The notes: a model not told the origin generated them from the letters alone. Positions 1-8,841 are shown, counted from the stretch's first letter. The stretch: 64,000 nt of DNA from Vibrio sp. NTOU-M3 (GCF_040869035.1 NZ_CP162100.1:806001-870000); one strand, 5' to 3'. A program made the numbers and translations.

Positions 1-52
1 TAGATAACTTAAAACTGCACCAAGCAGTAAACCGATTTCAGAGGAATCAATA

Positions 53-1015
53 ATGAAAAAATTAGCAGCGGTAATCTCAGCATCACTTCTTCTTGCATCA
101 GCATCAGCAAGCGCTGAACTATACGTAGGTGCTAAAGCTGGTAAAGCTTGGCTAGACGATGCATGTGAAGCAACAGCAAACTGCGACAAAGATGACTCAA
201 CACTGGGTGCGTTTGTTGGTTACGAAATGTGGGACTTCCTATCTATCGAAGCTGGTTACGATTACCTAGGTAAATTCACTGCTGACGGTCTAAACGACGA
301 GAAAGTAGAAGCTTACACTCTTGCTCCTAAAGTAAACCTACCACTTACTGACGATATCTCTCTATACGGTAAGTTCGGTGGTGCGTTCGTAAACTACGGC
401 AACGCTGACGATTGGTCATACCTAGGTGCTGCAGGTGTTGAATTCGATTCACACGAGAACGTAACTGTACGTGTTGAATACCAAACAATCACTGACGCGA
501 ACAACGACATCGTTCGTGCAATGGGTAACTCTGCTACTCTAGGTGTTGTATACAAATTTGGTGGCAGCGAAGAAGTTGCTCCAGTAGTAGTTGAAGAAGA
601 GCCAGTAGTTGAAGTTGTTGAAGAGCCACAACCAACTGTAGTAACTAAGACTTTCGAAACACAACGTCTTGGCGCTGGTAACTTCGAACTAAACAGCACT
701 GAACTAAAAGCGGAAAGCGCTTCTAAACTAGACGAGCTAGTTGAGTTCCTAAACACTTACCCACAAGCTAACGTAGAAATCGTAGGTTACACTGACACTT
801 CAGGTGCAGCTTCTTACAACCAAATGATTTCTGAGAAGCGTGCTCAGTCTGTATCTGACGCTCTAGTTGCTAAAGGTGTTGACGCTTCACGTATCACTGC
901 ACGTGGCGAAGGCGAGAACAACCCAATCGCTTCTAACGACAACCGTGAAGGTCGTAAACAAAACCGTCGCGTAGAAGTTATCGTTCCAGAATTTGAATAC
1001 CAAGTTCAGCAATAA
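53..1015 (+). CDS. ompA: OmpA-family outer membrane porin
   Basis: Outer-membrane protein of 320 aa that ties the outer membrane to peptidoglycan. Residues 1-21 form a signal peptide ending ASASA. Residues about 22-190 form an OmpA-like eight-stranded barrel. An acidic, Val/Pro-rich hinge follows (about 190-215), then an OmpA_C peptidoglycan-binding domain with the N...SExRAxxV...L...GV pattern and a basic end (GRKQNRRVEV). A good RBS (GAGGAA) lies 7 bases before the ATG. Codon use is strongly biased, as expected of an abundant protein. It stands alone and ends at an intrinsic terminator. The family is certain; ompA is the usual Vibrio name. Confidence 0.93.
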   Translation: MKKLAAVISASLLLASASASAELYVGAKAGKAWLDDACEATANCDKDDSTLGAFVGYEMWDFLSIEAGYDYLGKFTADGLNDEKVEAYTLAPKVNLPLTDDISLYGKFGGAFVNYGNADDWSYLGAAGVEFDSHENVTVRVEYQTITDANNDIVRAMGNSATLGVVYKFGGSEEVAPVVVEEEPVVEVVEEPQPTVVTKTFETQRLGAGNFELNSTELKAESASKLDELVEFLNTYPQANVEIVGYTDTSGAASYNQMISEKRAQSVSDALVAKGVDASRITARGEGENNPIASNDNREGRKQNRRVEVIVPEFEYQVQQ

Positions 1016-1048
1016 TTATTGCTTCGATAACAACGACTGTTGAAATTC

Positions 1049-1075
1049 AAAGCCCCGGCATTGCCGGGGCTTTTT
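1049..1075 (+). terminator. Intrinsic terminator of ompA
   Basis: GC-rich hairpin AAAGCCCCGGC-ATT-GCCGGGGCTTT followed by a T run, 34 bases after the ompA stop. Confidence 0.92.
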
Positions 1076-1117
1076 CTATGTGCGTTCAATAATATTGTTG
1101 TCATTCTATGAAACATA

Positions 1118-1145
1118 AAAAGCCAGTACATTTGTACTGGCTTTT
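1118..1145 (-). terminator. Terminator of the downstream minus-strand gene
   Basis: Perfect 13-bp stem (AAAAGCCAGTACA / TGTACTGGCTTTT) with a two-base loop. T-rich flanks on both sides let it work in both directions. It ends the minus-strand gene that stops at 1193. Confidence 0.85.
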
Positions 1146-1192
1146 CATTATCTTGCAGCAAAGCAATAGGGTTTAGTGAGTGTAGGTAGAAC

Positions 1193-1699
1193 CTATTTCA
1201 GGTCAATACTCGCTAACCGACCCATGAATTCAAGAATTTCTAAGTTATCTTTATTGGCTTCAAGTAGCGCTTTTTTAGTTTTGGTGTAAGCCCCTAAGCG
1301 ACCATGTTTACTGATGGAGCAAACCACACTGCGATAAATCAGCTTTCCGTTTTCATCGTAGTTACGCCAAGATGCAATATAACATTCATCTTTAGCATCA
1401 GGGTTGGCTTTGGTTGGGCGTGGTTTGAAGATGATCTTGGGTTCCAGTGAGTGAGGAAGGCGTGTCATCAGATAGGGATCTTTCAACAATCGGCGCCAAA
1501 ATTTCCCCCACATTTCGAGTCCTAATTCGTTACGAAGTTTAATCGCTTTTTTCAGTCCTTTTTTTTCTCCAATACGTATGTATCCCACCGACCGGTGCAA
1601 CACTGTGTCGTCGGGTGTATGAATATGTATCTTATAGGCTGTTTTCGCTTTTGAGATAAAGCGATGGCCTGTATTTGTTGTCAGGTTGCTCTTAGCCAT
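1193..1699 (-). CDS. Small basic protein with two AP2-like repeats, function unknown
   Basis: Protein of 168 aa that I cannot name. It shows two similar segments, about residues 10-58 and 95-150. Each has a Y/W-x-I/A-x beta pattern, an RSV motif (HRSVGYIRI; YRSVVCSIS), then a K-rich helix (KKAIKLRNELG; TKKALLEANKDN). This layout resembles AP2/ERF-like or integrase-arm DNA-binding folds, so nucleic-acid binding is plausible but inferred. The chosen ATG encodes MAKSNLTT. An upstream TTG would add 16 hydrophobic residues without clear support. It is a single-gene unit convergent with ompA. The AT-rich upstream region (1700-1850) should hold its promoter. Confidence 0.6.
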   Translation of the reverse strand: MAKSNLTTNTGHRFISKAKTAYKIHIHTPDDTVLHRSVGYIRIGEKKGLKKAIKLRNELGLEMWGKFWRRLLKDPYLMTRLPHSLEPKIIFKPRPTKANPDAKDECYIASWRNYDENGKLIYRSVVCSISKHGRLGAYTKTKKALLEANKDNLEILEFMGRLASIDLK

Positions 1700-1896
1700 T
1701 ATTCCAAGTAATAGTTCTATTAATAAGCAAGCGCACAGGGTAAGCAATTATTAGTAATAATTAAAGTAGTAAAACCTGACATTTCCAATAGAATTATTAA
1801 TAAGAGTTGTAACTGTCTGATTTGTTGTAAATGAAAATTTCAATACAGCTTTTTATCGATCAATATCACGGCACTTTCTCATCTTTCCTACTCTGT

Positions 1897-1933
1897 TTTG
1901 TGGAAGGTTAATTATCCTTAATCCAACCACAAA
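1897..1933. promoter_or_regulatory. Inverted-repeat operator candidate before the PTS gene
   Basis: TTTGTGG at 1897-1903 is repeated inverted as CCACAAA at 1927-1933. Inside it, AAGG and CCTT flank TTAATTAT. It lies about 150 bases before the PTS start, in a 384-base gap that otherwise shows only AT-rich sequence and a small CAGAG/CTCTG hairpin at 1994-2009. I cannot assign a regulator. Confidence 0.25.
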
Positions 1934-2083
1934 GCGGTCTTAATCCTTCTCTATTTACACTGGCGGTTATGTGGATTGAGTTTTATCAGTCCTCAGAGTT
2001 TGTGCTCTGTGGGTGACCTCTTAATACGATGGTTTGTTCATTGAGCATAAATCACAAGCTTGATTTTTATAGAGGGAACAACA

Positions 2084-3562
2084 GTGAATATACTCGGATA
2101 TTTTCAGAAAGTTGGGAAGGCTTTGATGGTCCCCATTGCTGTGCTACCAGCTGGTGGCTTAATGTTGGGTCTTGGCTATGCCATTGACCCTGCTGGCTGG
2201 GGCGCCAATAGTACTCTGGCGACCATTCTTGTTTATGGTGGTAAGGGGATAATGGATAACCAGGCGTGGTTATTTGCTGCCGGTGTGGCTTATGGCTTAG
2301 CAAAAGATAATAACGGTGCCGCTGCTCTAGCAGGATTATTGGGGCTTTTGATTGTGGAGATGATCGTAGGGAACACTGCGGTGGTGTCTCAAATTACAGG
2401 CGTCCCTGTCGAACAGATGGCGTCATCAGAAGTCATTGCTTCGAAAGCGGCGGTTAGTGCGTTTACAGGGATCATGATGGGGATTGTGGCGGCAACACTT
2501 TACAATCGATTCCATGACATAAAATTACCTGCCGCACTGGGCTTTTTTGGTGGACGCAGATTCGTGCCGATTATTACCTCTTTTGCTGCCATTACCATTA
2601 GTCTAGTGATGGTTTACATTTGGCCGGTGGTATACGGTTCTCTAGTTGACTTTGGCATTGCAATTTCAGAGCTTGGTGCCACAGGTGCAGGTTTGTATGG
2701 CTTCTTCAACCGCTTACTGATCCCGATTGGTTTGCATCATGCACTTAATCAGGTCTTTATTTTTGATTTGGTTGGGATTAATGATATTTCTAAGTTCTGG
2801 TCTGGGACCGGAGAGCTAGGGGTAACAGGCATTTACCAAGGTGGCTTTTTCCCTGTTATGGGGTATGGCTTACCCGCCGCGTGTTTAGCTATGTATCACT
2901 GCGCAAAGCCTGAGAATAAAAAGAAAGTTGGCGGTATTCTTGGTGCTTCAGCGTTAACCGCGATCTTTACTGGGGTAACAGAACCGATTGAGTTTGCGTT
3001 CATGTTTGTTGCACCTGTACTTTATTTTATTCACGCGATATTAGCTGCATTGTCTTTGTATATTGCCGCAAGCATGCAGTGGATCGCTGGCTTCACCTTT
3101 AGTGGTGGTTTGATTGATTTTGTACTGTCATTTAACCTACCTTTGGCGAACAAACCCTACATGTTGATCCTGCAAGGCCTCTGTTTTGGTGCTATTTACT
3201 ACTTCGTGTTCCGCTTTGCAATTTTGAAATTTGATCTCAAAACCCCCGGCCGCGAAGATGAAGAGACCAGTACTGCGACCGCAGTCAATACCGATGAGAA
3301 AGCGGCGCAATACCTTAAAGCGCTCGGTGGGCATCGTAATCTGAGCTCTATCGATTCTTGTATTACTCGACTGCGTTTAACACTCAACGATATATCTGTG
3401 GTTGATGAAGGAGTATTGAAGTCGATCGGTGCAATGGGGGTGGTGAAAATTGGTGCCAATAACCTTCAAGTGATTGTTGGTACAGAAGCCGAGTCGATCG
3501 CGATGGCGATGAAGGCTATCCCAACGAGTGAGGATTTGAGCCACATTGTTTTACCTGGATAA
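2084..3562 (+). CDS. PTS EIICB permease, N-acetylglucosamine/glucose family (NagE-like)
   Basis: Phosphotransferase-system transporter of 492 aa that imports and phosphorylates a sugar at the inner membrane. The EIIC membrane domain (about 1-385) shows the family signatures PIAVLPAGG, FFGGRRFVPI, NRLLIPIGLHHALN and TGVTEPIEF. A short linker (KTPGRED) leads to EIIB with phospho-Cys426 in CITRLRL. There is no EIIA domain, unlike the three-domain E. coli NagE, so a separate EIIA-Glc must supply phosphate. The GTG start encodes VNILGYF, matching the conserved MNILG(F/Y)F start, and has a strong RBS (AGAGGGAA). Sequence pattern favours GlcNAc over glucose; the substrate is inferred. Confidence 0.85.
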   Translation: MNILGYFQKVGKALMVPIAVLPAGGLMLGLGYAIDPAGWGANSTLATILVYGGKGIMDNQAWLFAAGVAYGLAKDNNGAAALAGLLGLLIVEMIVGNTAVVSQITGVPVEQMASSEVIASKAAVSAFTGIMMGIVAATLYNRFHDIKLPAALGFFGGRRFVPIITSFAAITISLVMVYIWPVVYGSLVDFGIAISELGATGAGLYGFFNRLLIPIGLHHALNQVFIFDLVGINDISKFWSGTGELGVTGIYQGGFFPVMGYGLPAACLAMYHCAKPENKKKVGGILGASALTAIFTGVTEPIEFAFMFVAPVLYFIHAILAALSLYIAASMQWIAGFTFSGGLIDFVLSFNLPLANKPYMLILQGLCFGAIYYFVFRFAILKFDLKTPGREDEETSTATAVNTDEKAAQYLKALGGHRNLSSIDSCITRLRLTLNDISVVDEGVLKSIGAMGVVKIGANNLQVIVGTEAESIAMAMKAIPTSEDLSHIVLPG

Positions 3563-3574
3563 CGGGTACTCATG

Positions 3575-3602
3575 CAGCCGAAGTGTCAGCTTCGGCTGTT
3601 TA
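3575..3602. terminator. Shared terminator between PTS gene and histidine kinase
   Basis: Hairpin CAGCCGAAG-TGTCAG-CTTCGGCTG followed by TTTAATT. It separates two convergent genes. Confidence 0.8.
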
Positions 3603-3603
3603 A

Positions 3604-4887
3604 TTAAGTCAGGCAGATCCTTGCTCTTAACCCCGGATGGTTGTCGCGAAACAAAAGTTGTGCGTGATGACGCTGAACAACGGCTTGAACAAGCGACAGC
3701 CCTAATCCATTTCCCTGCTCTGTGCGACTTTTATCTGCACGATACATCGGTTTGCACACATGCTGCTTCTCTTCATCGGACAAACCTATTCCTTTGTCAG
3801 CGACCACCACGCCAAAACGATCGGCAATCACTTCAATACGACCATGTTCCGGTGTGTACTTCACGGCATTTTCTATCAAGTTAAATACGGCTCTGAAAAG
3901 CAAAGAGCGATCGCCAGAAAGAAAACAAGGTTGATCTTGGCGAAAAGAGACGTGTTGATTTTTTTGCTCGGCTAAGGGTTGAATGAATTCGAGTGCATCT
4001 TGCGCGACAGCTGCTAGATTAACCGTTTGATTTTCAATGGTGTGTTGACCGCTATTCAACTTTGCAATCTCGAGCATGCTATTGAACAGCGATAAAATCA
4101 GCTCTAGCTCATCATGACAAGAAGAAAACTGTTGATACTGTTTATCGGATAACTTGGAATCACTGAGAAGCTCTTCCAGCCGCAGTTTTAACCTTGCCAT
4201 TGGGGTGCGCATGTCATGAGCTAATCCGACCGTCAGCGACTTTAGTGTTTGTTCATTCTTAGCCATTTGCTCAATCATAAAGTTCAAGTGAATGGCCAGA
4301 ATATCGAATTCATCATCTTGCTTTGACACCGCGATTTTCACGTCTCGCTCACCACACAAGAACCGGTTCATCGCCTGATTAACACGTTCAAGCTTTTGTA
4401 AGATCAATACACTGAAAAAGAAGGCAACGACCAACATAACACCGATCGGCAATACGATTCCAGTTAACACCATTGGGATGACTGATTGACGATACGCCTC
4501 TAATAGATGCTCTTTCAATTCGATCTCGAGCCGGTATTTTTCGCCAACGTTAATACTATTGCGTTCATTCAGTAATGGCGTTGCTGGATAAAGAGGAGTA
4601 GAGAGTGGGGTACTTGTTGGTATAAGTTGATAAGAAAACAGTGAATGATTGGTTTGTTTGGTTTTTAAAAGTTGCTCTATGCTCGTTGGGTTATATGCCG
4701 CCGCGTTTTTAAATTCTTGAATTTCATCAATTAGTTGTTTGGATAAATGCTCTCGATGAAAAGCTTCTGAGTTAATAAATAGTTGGCGAATAAAGACAAT
4801 GTTCACTACGGCGATGAGGACAAATAGCGTTAATAACGTTTTGAATACGGAGGAGCGTGAAAGGGTATAGTCATCGACGAAGGACAT
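3604..4887 (-). CDS. Sensor histidine kinase
   Basis: Inner-membrane two-component sensor of 427 aa. TM1 lies at about 16-34, a periplasmic sensor region of about 100 aa follows, and TM2 is at about 139-163. Then come HAMP (about 164-215), a HisKA domain with phospho-acceptor His224 in GLAHDMRTP, and HATPase_c with the N box (NLIENAVKYTPEHG), G1 (DKGIGLS) and G2 (GNGLGLSLV). The signal sensed is unknown; the periplasmic part matches nothing I recognise. Its start lies inside the response-regulator gene (17-base overlap), so the two are translationally coupled. Confidence 0.88.
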   Translation of the reverse strand: MSFVDDYTLSRSSVFKTLLTLFVLIAVVNIVFIRQLFINSEAFHREHLSKQLIDEIQEFKNAAAYNPTSIEQLLKTKQTNHSLFSYQLIPTSTPLSTPLYPATPLLNERNSINVGEKYRLEIELKEHLLEAYRQSVIPMVLTGIVLPIGVMLVVAFFFSVLILQKLERVNQAMNRFLCGERDVKIAVSKQDDEFDILAIHLNFMIEQMAKNEQTLKSLTVGLAHDMRTPMARLKLRLEELLSDSKLSDKQYQQFSSCHDELELILSLFNSMLEIAKLNSGQHTIENQTVNLAAVAQDALEFIQPLAEQKNQHVSFRQDQPCFLSGDRSLLFRAVFNLIENAVKYTPEHGRIEVIADRFGVVVADKGIGLSDEEKQHVCKPMYRADKSRTEQGNGLGLSLVQAVVQRHHAQLLFRDNHPGLRARICLT

Positions 4888-5545
4888 AACCAGCCCCCCT
4901 GACGGTATGCAGAAGTTGATTGCAGCCAGCGTCTTCTAACTTCCTGCGTAGGTTGGCAACGTGAACATCAATGACATTGGTTTTTGGATCGAAATGGTAA
5001 CTCCAGATTGCTTCAAACAGGCGCATTCTTGAAACGACCTGTTCATGATGCTCGACAAAATACTGCAGTAACTGAAACTCTTTAGGTTGAAGTTGAAGCT
5101 CTTTTTGATTGCAGATGGCTTTATGAGCACGCAAATCCACTTGAATACAGTCGTAATTGAGTGTGGTTTGGAGGGGGGATTTATGTTGTGAACGATTGAT
5201 AATGATGTTGACGCGGGCAATTAACTCTGCAAGTGCAAAAGGCTTGATTAAGTAATCATCGCTGCCAGCTTGCAAACCATTCACCCGATCTTCAACGCTG
5301 TCCATGGCACTAAGGATTAAGATGGGTGTTGGTGATTCAGTTGCTTTTATGGCGGCCAATACTTTCATACCATCAAGGTAGGGCAGCATTCTGTCAAGAA
5401 TGATCAGTCGGTATTCACAGCTTAATGCCATCATCAAGCCTTTTTGGCCATCTTCTGCCTGATCCACTTGGTAGCCATGTTCTTGCAATCCCTTTGCGAC
5501 AAAGTCACGTGTGGTTGCATCATCTTCAATGATCAATATTTTCAC
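4871..5545 (-). CDS. OmpR-family response regulator
   Basis: DNA-binding regulator of 224 aa, partner of the overlapping histidine kinase. The receiver domain (1-115) has the acidic pocket (IIEDD), phospho-acceptor Asp51 in ILDRMLP, and Lys101 in LIKPFA. The winged-helix Trans_reg_C domain (about 130-222) contains FQLLQYFVEHHEQVVSR and ends VRGAGYVLRR. An alternating hairpin upstream (AGGCTCG 5617-5623 / CGAGCCT 5635-5641) should block transcription arriving from the right, so the promoter is likely within 5546-5616. Target genes are not shown by the sequence. Confidence 0.9.
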   Translation of the reverse strand: MKILIIEDDATTRDFVAKGLQEHGYQVDQAEDGQKGLMMALSCEYRLIILDRMLPYLDGMKVLAAIKATESPTPILILSAMDSVEDRVNGLQAGSDDYLIKPFALAELIARVNIIINRSQHKSPLQTTLNYDCIQVDLRAHKAICNQKELQLQPKEFQLLQYFVEHHEQVVSRMRLFEAIWSYHFDPKTNVIDVHVANLRRKLEDAGCNQLLHTVRGAGYVLRR

Positions 5546-5788
5546 GTATCATCCTCCATGAATGTGGCCAAATCATAACCTAAGTGAATGGCTAACTTCT
5601 TGTCTAAAAACAAGAAAGGCTCGGCGAAAATCGGCGAGCCTGATAACGGTTATAGGGGGTAAACCGTTACAATTACAGTAAGGTGCGAGTGGCAATCACT
5701 GTACAATGAGAATCATTTTACTGGAAGCGAGTAAATTTCTGGTAATGAGAAGATTAAGTTTTCTTAAAGTTTGGTAAGAAAATAAAAA

Positions 5789-5809
5789 AGTCGGCGTAAA
5801 GCCGACTTC
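5789..5809 (-). terminator. Terminator of tRNA-Arg
   Basis: On the minus strand, AAGTCGGC-TTTAC-GCCGACTT followed by TTTTATTTT, just downstream of the tRNA. Confidence 0.85.
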
Positions 5810-5816
5810 ATTAATA

Positions 5817-5893
5817 TGGCGCTCCCGACAGGATTCGAACCTGTGACCTGCCCCTTAGGAGGGGGCCGCGCTATCCAGCTGTGCCACGGGAGC
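5817..5893 (-). tRNA. tRNA-Arg(CCT)
   Basis: 77-nt cloverleaf with acceptor GCTCCCG/CGGGAGC, anticodon loop CTCCTAA (anticodon CCT, reads AGG), T arm ACAGG-TTCGAAT-CCTGT and encoded CCA. It is a single-gene unit with its own terminator. Confidence 0.96.
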
Positions 5894-5946
5894 GTAGACG
5901 GTCATGATACTCAATTATTTGAGTATGTTAAGTACAAATTCGCTAC

Positions 5947-7074
5947 TTAAAGTAGTTTGTGCATAACATCGCCAATTTGGATACTACCTGCCAGATCAGC
6001 TTGATCAACGGTCAGCTCTGCTTCGTTTTCGTAAACACGCTTAACTGTCAATGTAATGTCTGTTTGAGTCACTTTGTTTCGTGGTAGCCCTCGTTGGTCG
6101 ATAAATGAGCCGGTGTGCCATAGCTGCAGTTTGTCACCTTCTTTTACGCCATGTACACGACCGAGATCAATCGTAAGCGTATTACCCCACTTGGCGATTA
6201 CTTCAGGTAGAGTGATTTTACACGATACTTCGGATTCAAGATCCAACATGATGTTGCGGCTAACGCGTAACATCATCTCACCATAGGTCGATGCCCAAAA
6301 GCGCGCACTTTTGGTATCGACTTGGCTGGTTTTAGCAAAGGGCCATTTCGCAACTTCACGGTAATTACGGTGATACACTTCATTGCCTGTTTTGCCGTCA
6401 TAAATGGTCATTTCGAGTGCAAATTGACGGTTTATGATGTCTTCTGCCAGCATTTTTTTGTCAATGGTTGCCGTTAAGTCAGTAATGGTTCCCCCCAGAA
6501 TGTATTGCGCTCCTGTGTCTTGGGCGATCATCTTTAAGCGCTCTGGATAGCGTTTATTGATCTCATAGTCGGTGGTGCCGACAGAAACAAAGCTTGCCGA
6601 TTCTTCATCTAATTGACGGTTGATGATGCGGGCAAAATCATCACCGACACTATAGATTTGGCCCATGACCGCTTGTTGTGGGGACTCTATGTCGATGTTG
6701 CCAATGAGAAAGGTCTTTTTGTATTGGCTGACGTGGCAACCTGTTGCCGACGGGTAAATATCTATCCTAGCTTTGACCGACATGATGTTGCGACGAACTT
6801 TTTGCTCCTCGACCACGACATAGCGAACCTCATGATTACTAAACTGGTACTCTTTTCGATCACTTTCGAGCAGTGGTCGAAGATTACTGATGCTACCAAT
6901 ATCCGCGCCAGAAAAACTGACGGCTTTGTATAACGCATCCTCTAGCGCGTGAATTCTCGCTTGCTCTTCTGATGAAACGACCGTTGCCGTTCCAGTGACT
7001 TCATACCAGCCTGCGAATGCAGTAGAAGGTAGTAAGTAAAGCATTGAAAATATGGTAAAAAGCAATTTTTTCAT
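5947..7074 (-). CDS. flgT: Flagellar H-ring assembly protein FlgT
   Basis: Periplasmic protein of 375 aa. In Vibrio, FlgT builds the H ring around the LP ring of the sodium-driven polar motor and helps assemble the T ring. A signal peptide (MKKLLFTIFSMLYLLPSTAFA) supports the internal ATG at 7074; a longer frame would bury it. The mature protein begins GWYEVTGTATV, and the C-terminal part has GRVHGVKEGDKLQLW, typical of the family. It is divergent from flgO-flgP, as in other vibrios. I see no clear promoter match on the minus strand between the two genes. Confidence 0.9.
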   Translation of the reverse strand: MKKLLFTIFSMLYLLPSTAFAGWYEVTGTATVVSSEEQARIHALEDALYKAVSFSGADIGSISNLRPLLESDRKEYQFSNHEVRYVVVEEQKVRRNIMSVKARIDIYPSATGCHVSQYKKTFLIGNIDIESPQQAVMGQIYSVGDDFARIINRQLDEESASFVSVGTTDYEINKRYPERLKMIAQDTGAQYILGGTITDLTATIDKKMLAEDIINRQFALEMTIYDGKTGNEVYHRNYREVAKWPFAKTSQVDTKSARFWASTYGEMMLRVSRNIMLDLESEVSCKITLPEVIAKWGNTLTIDLGRVHGVKEGDKLQLWHTGSFIDQRGLPRNKVTQTDITLTVKRVYENEAELTVDQADLAGSIQIGDVMHKLL

Positions 7075-7202
7075 AAGGTGGTTACCATTTGGGTATATAT
7101 TTTGCTTGATAAATCGTAGCTGATTTAGGCATCGCATTTCTAAATTGTAAGCACAGTTAGAAAAGCAAGGAATGTTCCACTTTGGCGAGAGAGATGAAAG
7201 TG

Positions 7203-7217
7203 GGGCAGGAACAGTGC
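7203..7217 (+). promoter_or_regulatory. Sigma-54 promoter candidate for flgO-flgP
   Basis: GGGCAGGAACAGTGC carries GG (7204-7205), ten bases, then GC (7216-7217), close to TGGCAC-N5-TTGC. The start site would fall about 13 bases before the flgO ATG, which makes for a short leader. Confidence 0.4.
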
Positions 7218-7241
7218 CTTAAAGTATCGGAGATTAGAGAA

Positions 7242-7877
7242 ATGAAGAAATGGTTATCGCTAGTACCCGCAGTATTTCTGACTGCTTGTGCTTATGCTCC
7301 TATCTATAACGGTAAAGAACCCTATTCAGGTTCTCAGTTTATGTTGATGGAGAGCCCGCGTCATACTCTTGACTTTTTTGTTGAGAGCATGACTGAAGAT
7401 TTAATGATATCGAACACCAGTGTGTCGGCTCGTACCCCTATTGCCGTCACTTCGTTTGTCGACCTACAAAATATGGATGCGACAAACTGGTTAGGAAATT
7501 CGGTATCTGAAGGTTTTATTCATCAATTCCAGCGCCGTGGGTTCAAAGTCGTGGACTTCAAAACCACTGGTTCAATCCAAGTGACGCAACAAGGTGATTT
7601 TGCTTTTAGCCGAGATTGGAAAGATTTAGCGCAAGAGCAAGAAATTCAATATGTGCTGACAGGAACAATGCTTCGTCAAGAGGGCGGGGTATTGGTAAAC
7701 GCACGTGTTGTGGGTATGCAATCACGGGTGGTAGTCGCGACAGCTCAGGGCTTTTTACCAGCGGATCGCATTGGTCGTGATTTGGATACACTCAATAGCA
7801 TTCGCACGCAAGATGGTGTGCTGATTCGTTCCGACCCGACAATGACACAGCCTTACACCGTGATTCTGCGTCCATAG
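7242..7877 (+). CDS. flgO: Flagellar outer-membrane lipoprotein FlgO
   Basis: Lipoprotein of 211 aa belonging to the outer part of the Vibrio polar-flagellum basal body (H ring, with FlgT and FlgP). Its loss reduces flagellation in V. cholerae. The ATG at 7242 gives a lipoprotein signal with lipobox FLTAC (Cys16); the upstream in-frame start would add 20 non-signal residues. The FlgO domain covers roughly 50-190, including TPIAVTSFVDL and YVLTGTML. It lies 8 bases from flgP, so the pair is one operon. Confidence 0.9.
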   Translation: MKKWLSLVPAVFLTACAYAPIYNGKEPYSGSQFMLMESPRHTLDFFVESMTEDLMISNTSVSARTPIAVTSFVDLQNMDATNWLGNSVSEGFIHQFQRRGFKVVDFKTTGSIQVTQQGDFAFSRDWKDLAQEQEIQYVLTGTMLRQEGGVLVNARVVGMQSRVVVATAQGFLPADRIGRDLDTLNSIRTQDGVLIRSDPTMTQPYTVILRP

Positions 7878-7885
7878 GAGGAGCG

Positions 7886-8317
7886 ATGAAAAAACTAATA
7901 TTACTACTCGTTGCTTTTGTTATGGTGGGTTGTCAGCCATTGAATAACATGCGTCCGGATGATTGGCTAACGGCTGTTGGCTATGCGAGCATTAGTGAAC
8001 AAAAGGGACGAAACGAAGAAGAAAAGCAGGTTCGAGCAATGCGAGCGTCTAAGATTGATGCGTATCGTGAATTGGCAGAGCAGGTTTATGGTATGCGCGT
8101 TAGTGGCCGTGCCGATTTAAAAGATCAGCGTTTAGGAACTGAGCTTACATCTGGTGCCGTGGATGGTGTTATTCGTGGTGCGGAAGTTGTGCGTAGCTAC
8201 AAAGTTGGCGACAGTTATGTCACTGAACTTCGCTTAGATATTCAGAAAATGAACAAGCTACGTGATTATGGTGAAATTCAGCAAGTTCCGGAAAAGCGTC
8301 AGCAAACCTTGTTTTAA
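7886..8317 (+). CDS. flgP: Flagellar outer-membrane lipoprotein FlgP
   Basis: Lipoprotein of 143 aa of the LPP20 family and an H-ring component of the polar flagellum. The signal peptide ends in lipobox FVMVGC (Cys16). The body has the LPP20 pattern: an AVGYASIS strand, an RAMRASKIDAYRELAEQVYG helix, then GVIRGAEVVRSY. The RBS AGGAGGAG precedes the ATG. It is the last gene of the flgO-flgP unit and ends at the hairpin shared with flgN. Confidence 0.91.
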   Translation: MKKLILLLVAFVMVGCQPLNNMRPDDWLTAVGYASISEQKGRNEEEKQVRAMRASKIDAYRELAEQVYGMRVSGRADLKDQRLGTELTSGAVDGVIRGAEVVRSYKVGDSYVTELRLDIQKMNKLRDYGEIQQVPEKRQQTLF

Positions 8318-8340
8318 TTCTCTCAAACTCCGATACAAAA

Positions 8341-8366
8341 AAAGCGGCAATCATTGCCGCTTTTTT
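8341..8366. terminator. Bidirectional terminator between flgP and flgN
   Basis: AGCGGCAA-TCA-TTGCCGCT with A runs before and T runs after. It serves the convergent flgP and flgN transcripts. Confidence 0.88.
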
Positions 8367-8382
8367 ATGTGTTGCTTTCGTA

Positions 8383-8808
8383 TCAGGCTTTAATGTTGGT
8401 ACCAAGGGTGGATAAGTTTGAAGTTTGTCCTTCGGCATTGTATGTCATGCCAAACTTTCCTTGGGTTTGCTGCATTAAATTGTTCAGCTTATTGAAACTC
8501 AGTTGCGCACGCTGAAGCGCTTCTCCATTAACAAGGTTTGCTTGTTGGCAGTCATGGACGATAGATCGAATTTGGTCAACTAACGGGCTCAGCTCAGGGT
8601 CGGTTTTCAGGCTTTCTACTTCAGGGTGCTGAGCAATTCGTTGGTCGGTTGTCTGCAATTGATCAATTAAGGTGACTTTCTCTTTTGCAATGGCTTCAAT
8701 ATCTTTGGAGAGTCGATTAGCAATGGCCAGCTTCTCTTTCTCTAAAAGCTCAGAAAGATCTTTTGCATTTTTCAACTGGAATTCAACCAGACTATTGAGT
8801 GCTGCCAT
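8383..8808 (-). CDS. flgN: Flagellar export chaperone FlgN
   Basis: Cytoplasmic protein of 141 aa, almost wholly helical. The FlgN family binds the hook-filament junction proteins FlgK and FlgL before export. Its N-terminal helix (LNSLVEFQLKNAKDLSELLEKEKLAIANR) fits FlgN, and there is a Gln-rich C-terminal region. Identity also rests on its position 33 bases behind flgM in a flgA-flgM-flgN order. It can be read from both the flgA promoter and the sigma-28 promoter ahead of flgM. Confidence 0.87.
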   Translation of the reverse strand: MAALNSLVEFQLKNAKDLSELLEKEKLAIANRLSKDIEAIAKEKVTLIDQLQTTDQRIAQHPEVESLKTDPELSPLVDQIRSIVHDCQQANLVNGEALQRAQLSFNKLNNLMQQTQGKFGMTYNAEGQTSNLSTLGTNIKA

Positions 8809-8841
8809 CGTTACTACTCTTTATCAGCGACGCTTAATAAA

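Noticed and set aside
394..756. Minus-strand ORF inside ompA, and many similar overlaps of 60-150 codons
   Set aside because: They lie opposite well-conserved genes, have Ser- or Arg-rich composition set by the real gene, and lack RBS or family features.
2084..5545. PTS permease and two-component pair as one sugar-sensing unit
   Set aside because: They are convergent and separated by a terminator; nothing in the sequence ties the sensor to the sugar.
5617..5641. Hairpin AGGCTCG/CGAGCCT as a response-regulator operator
   Set aside because: On the minus strand it is followed by TTTCTTGTTTTT, so a terminator-like barrier is the simpler reading.
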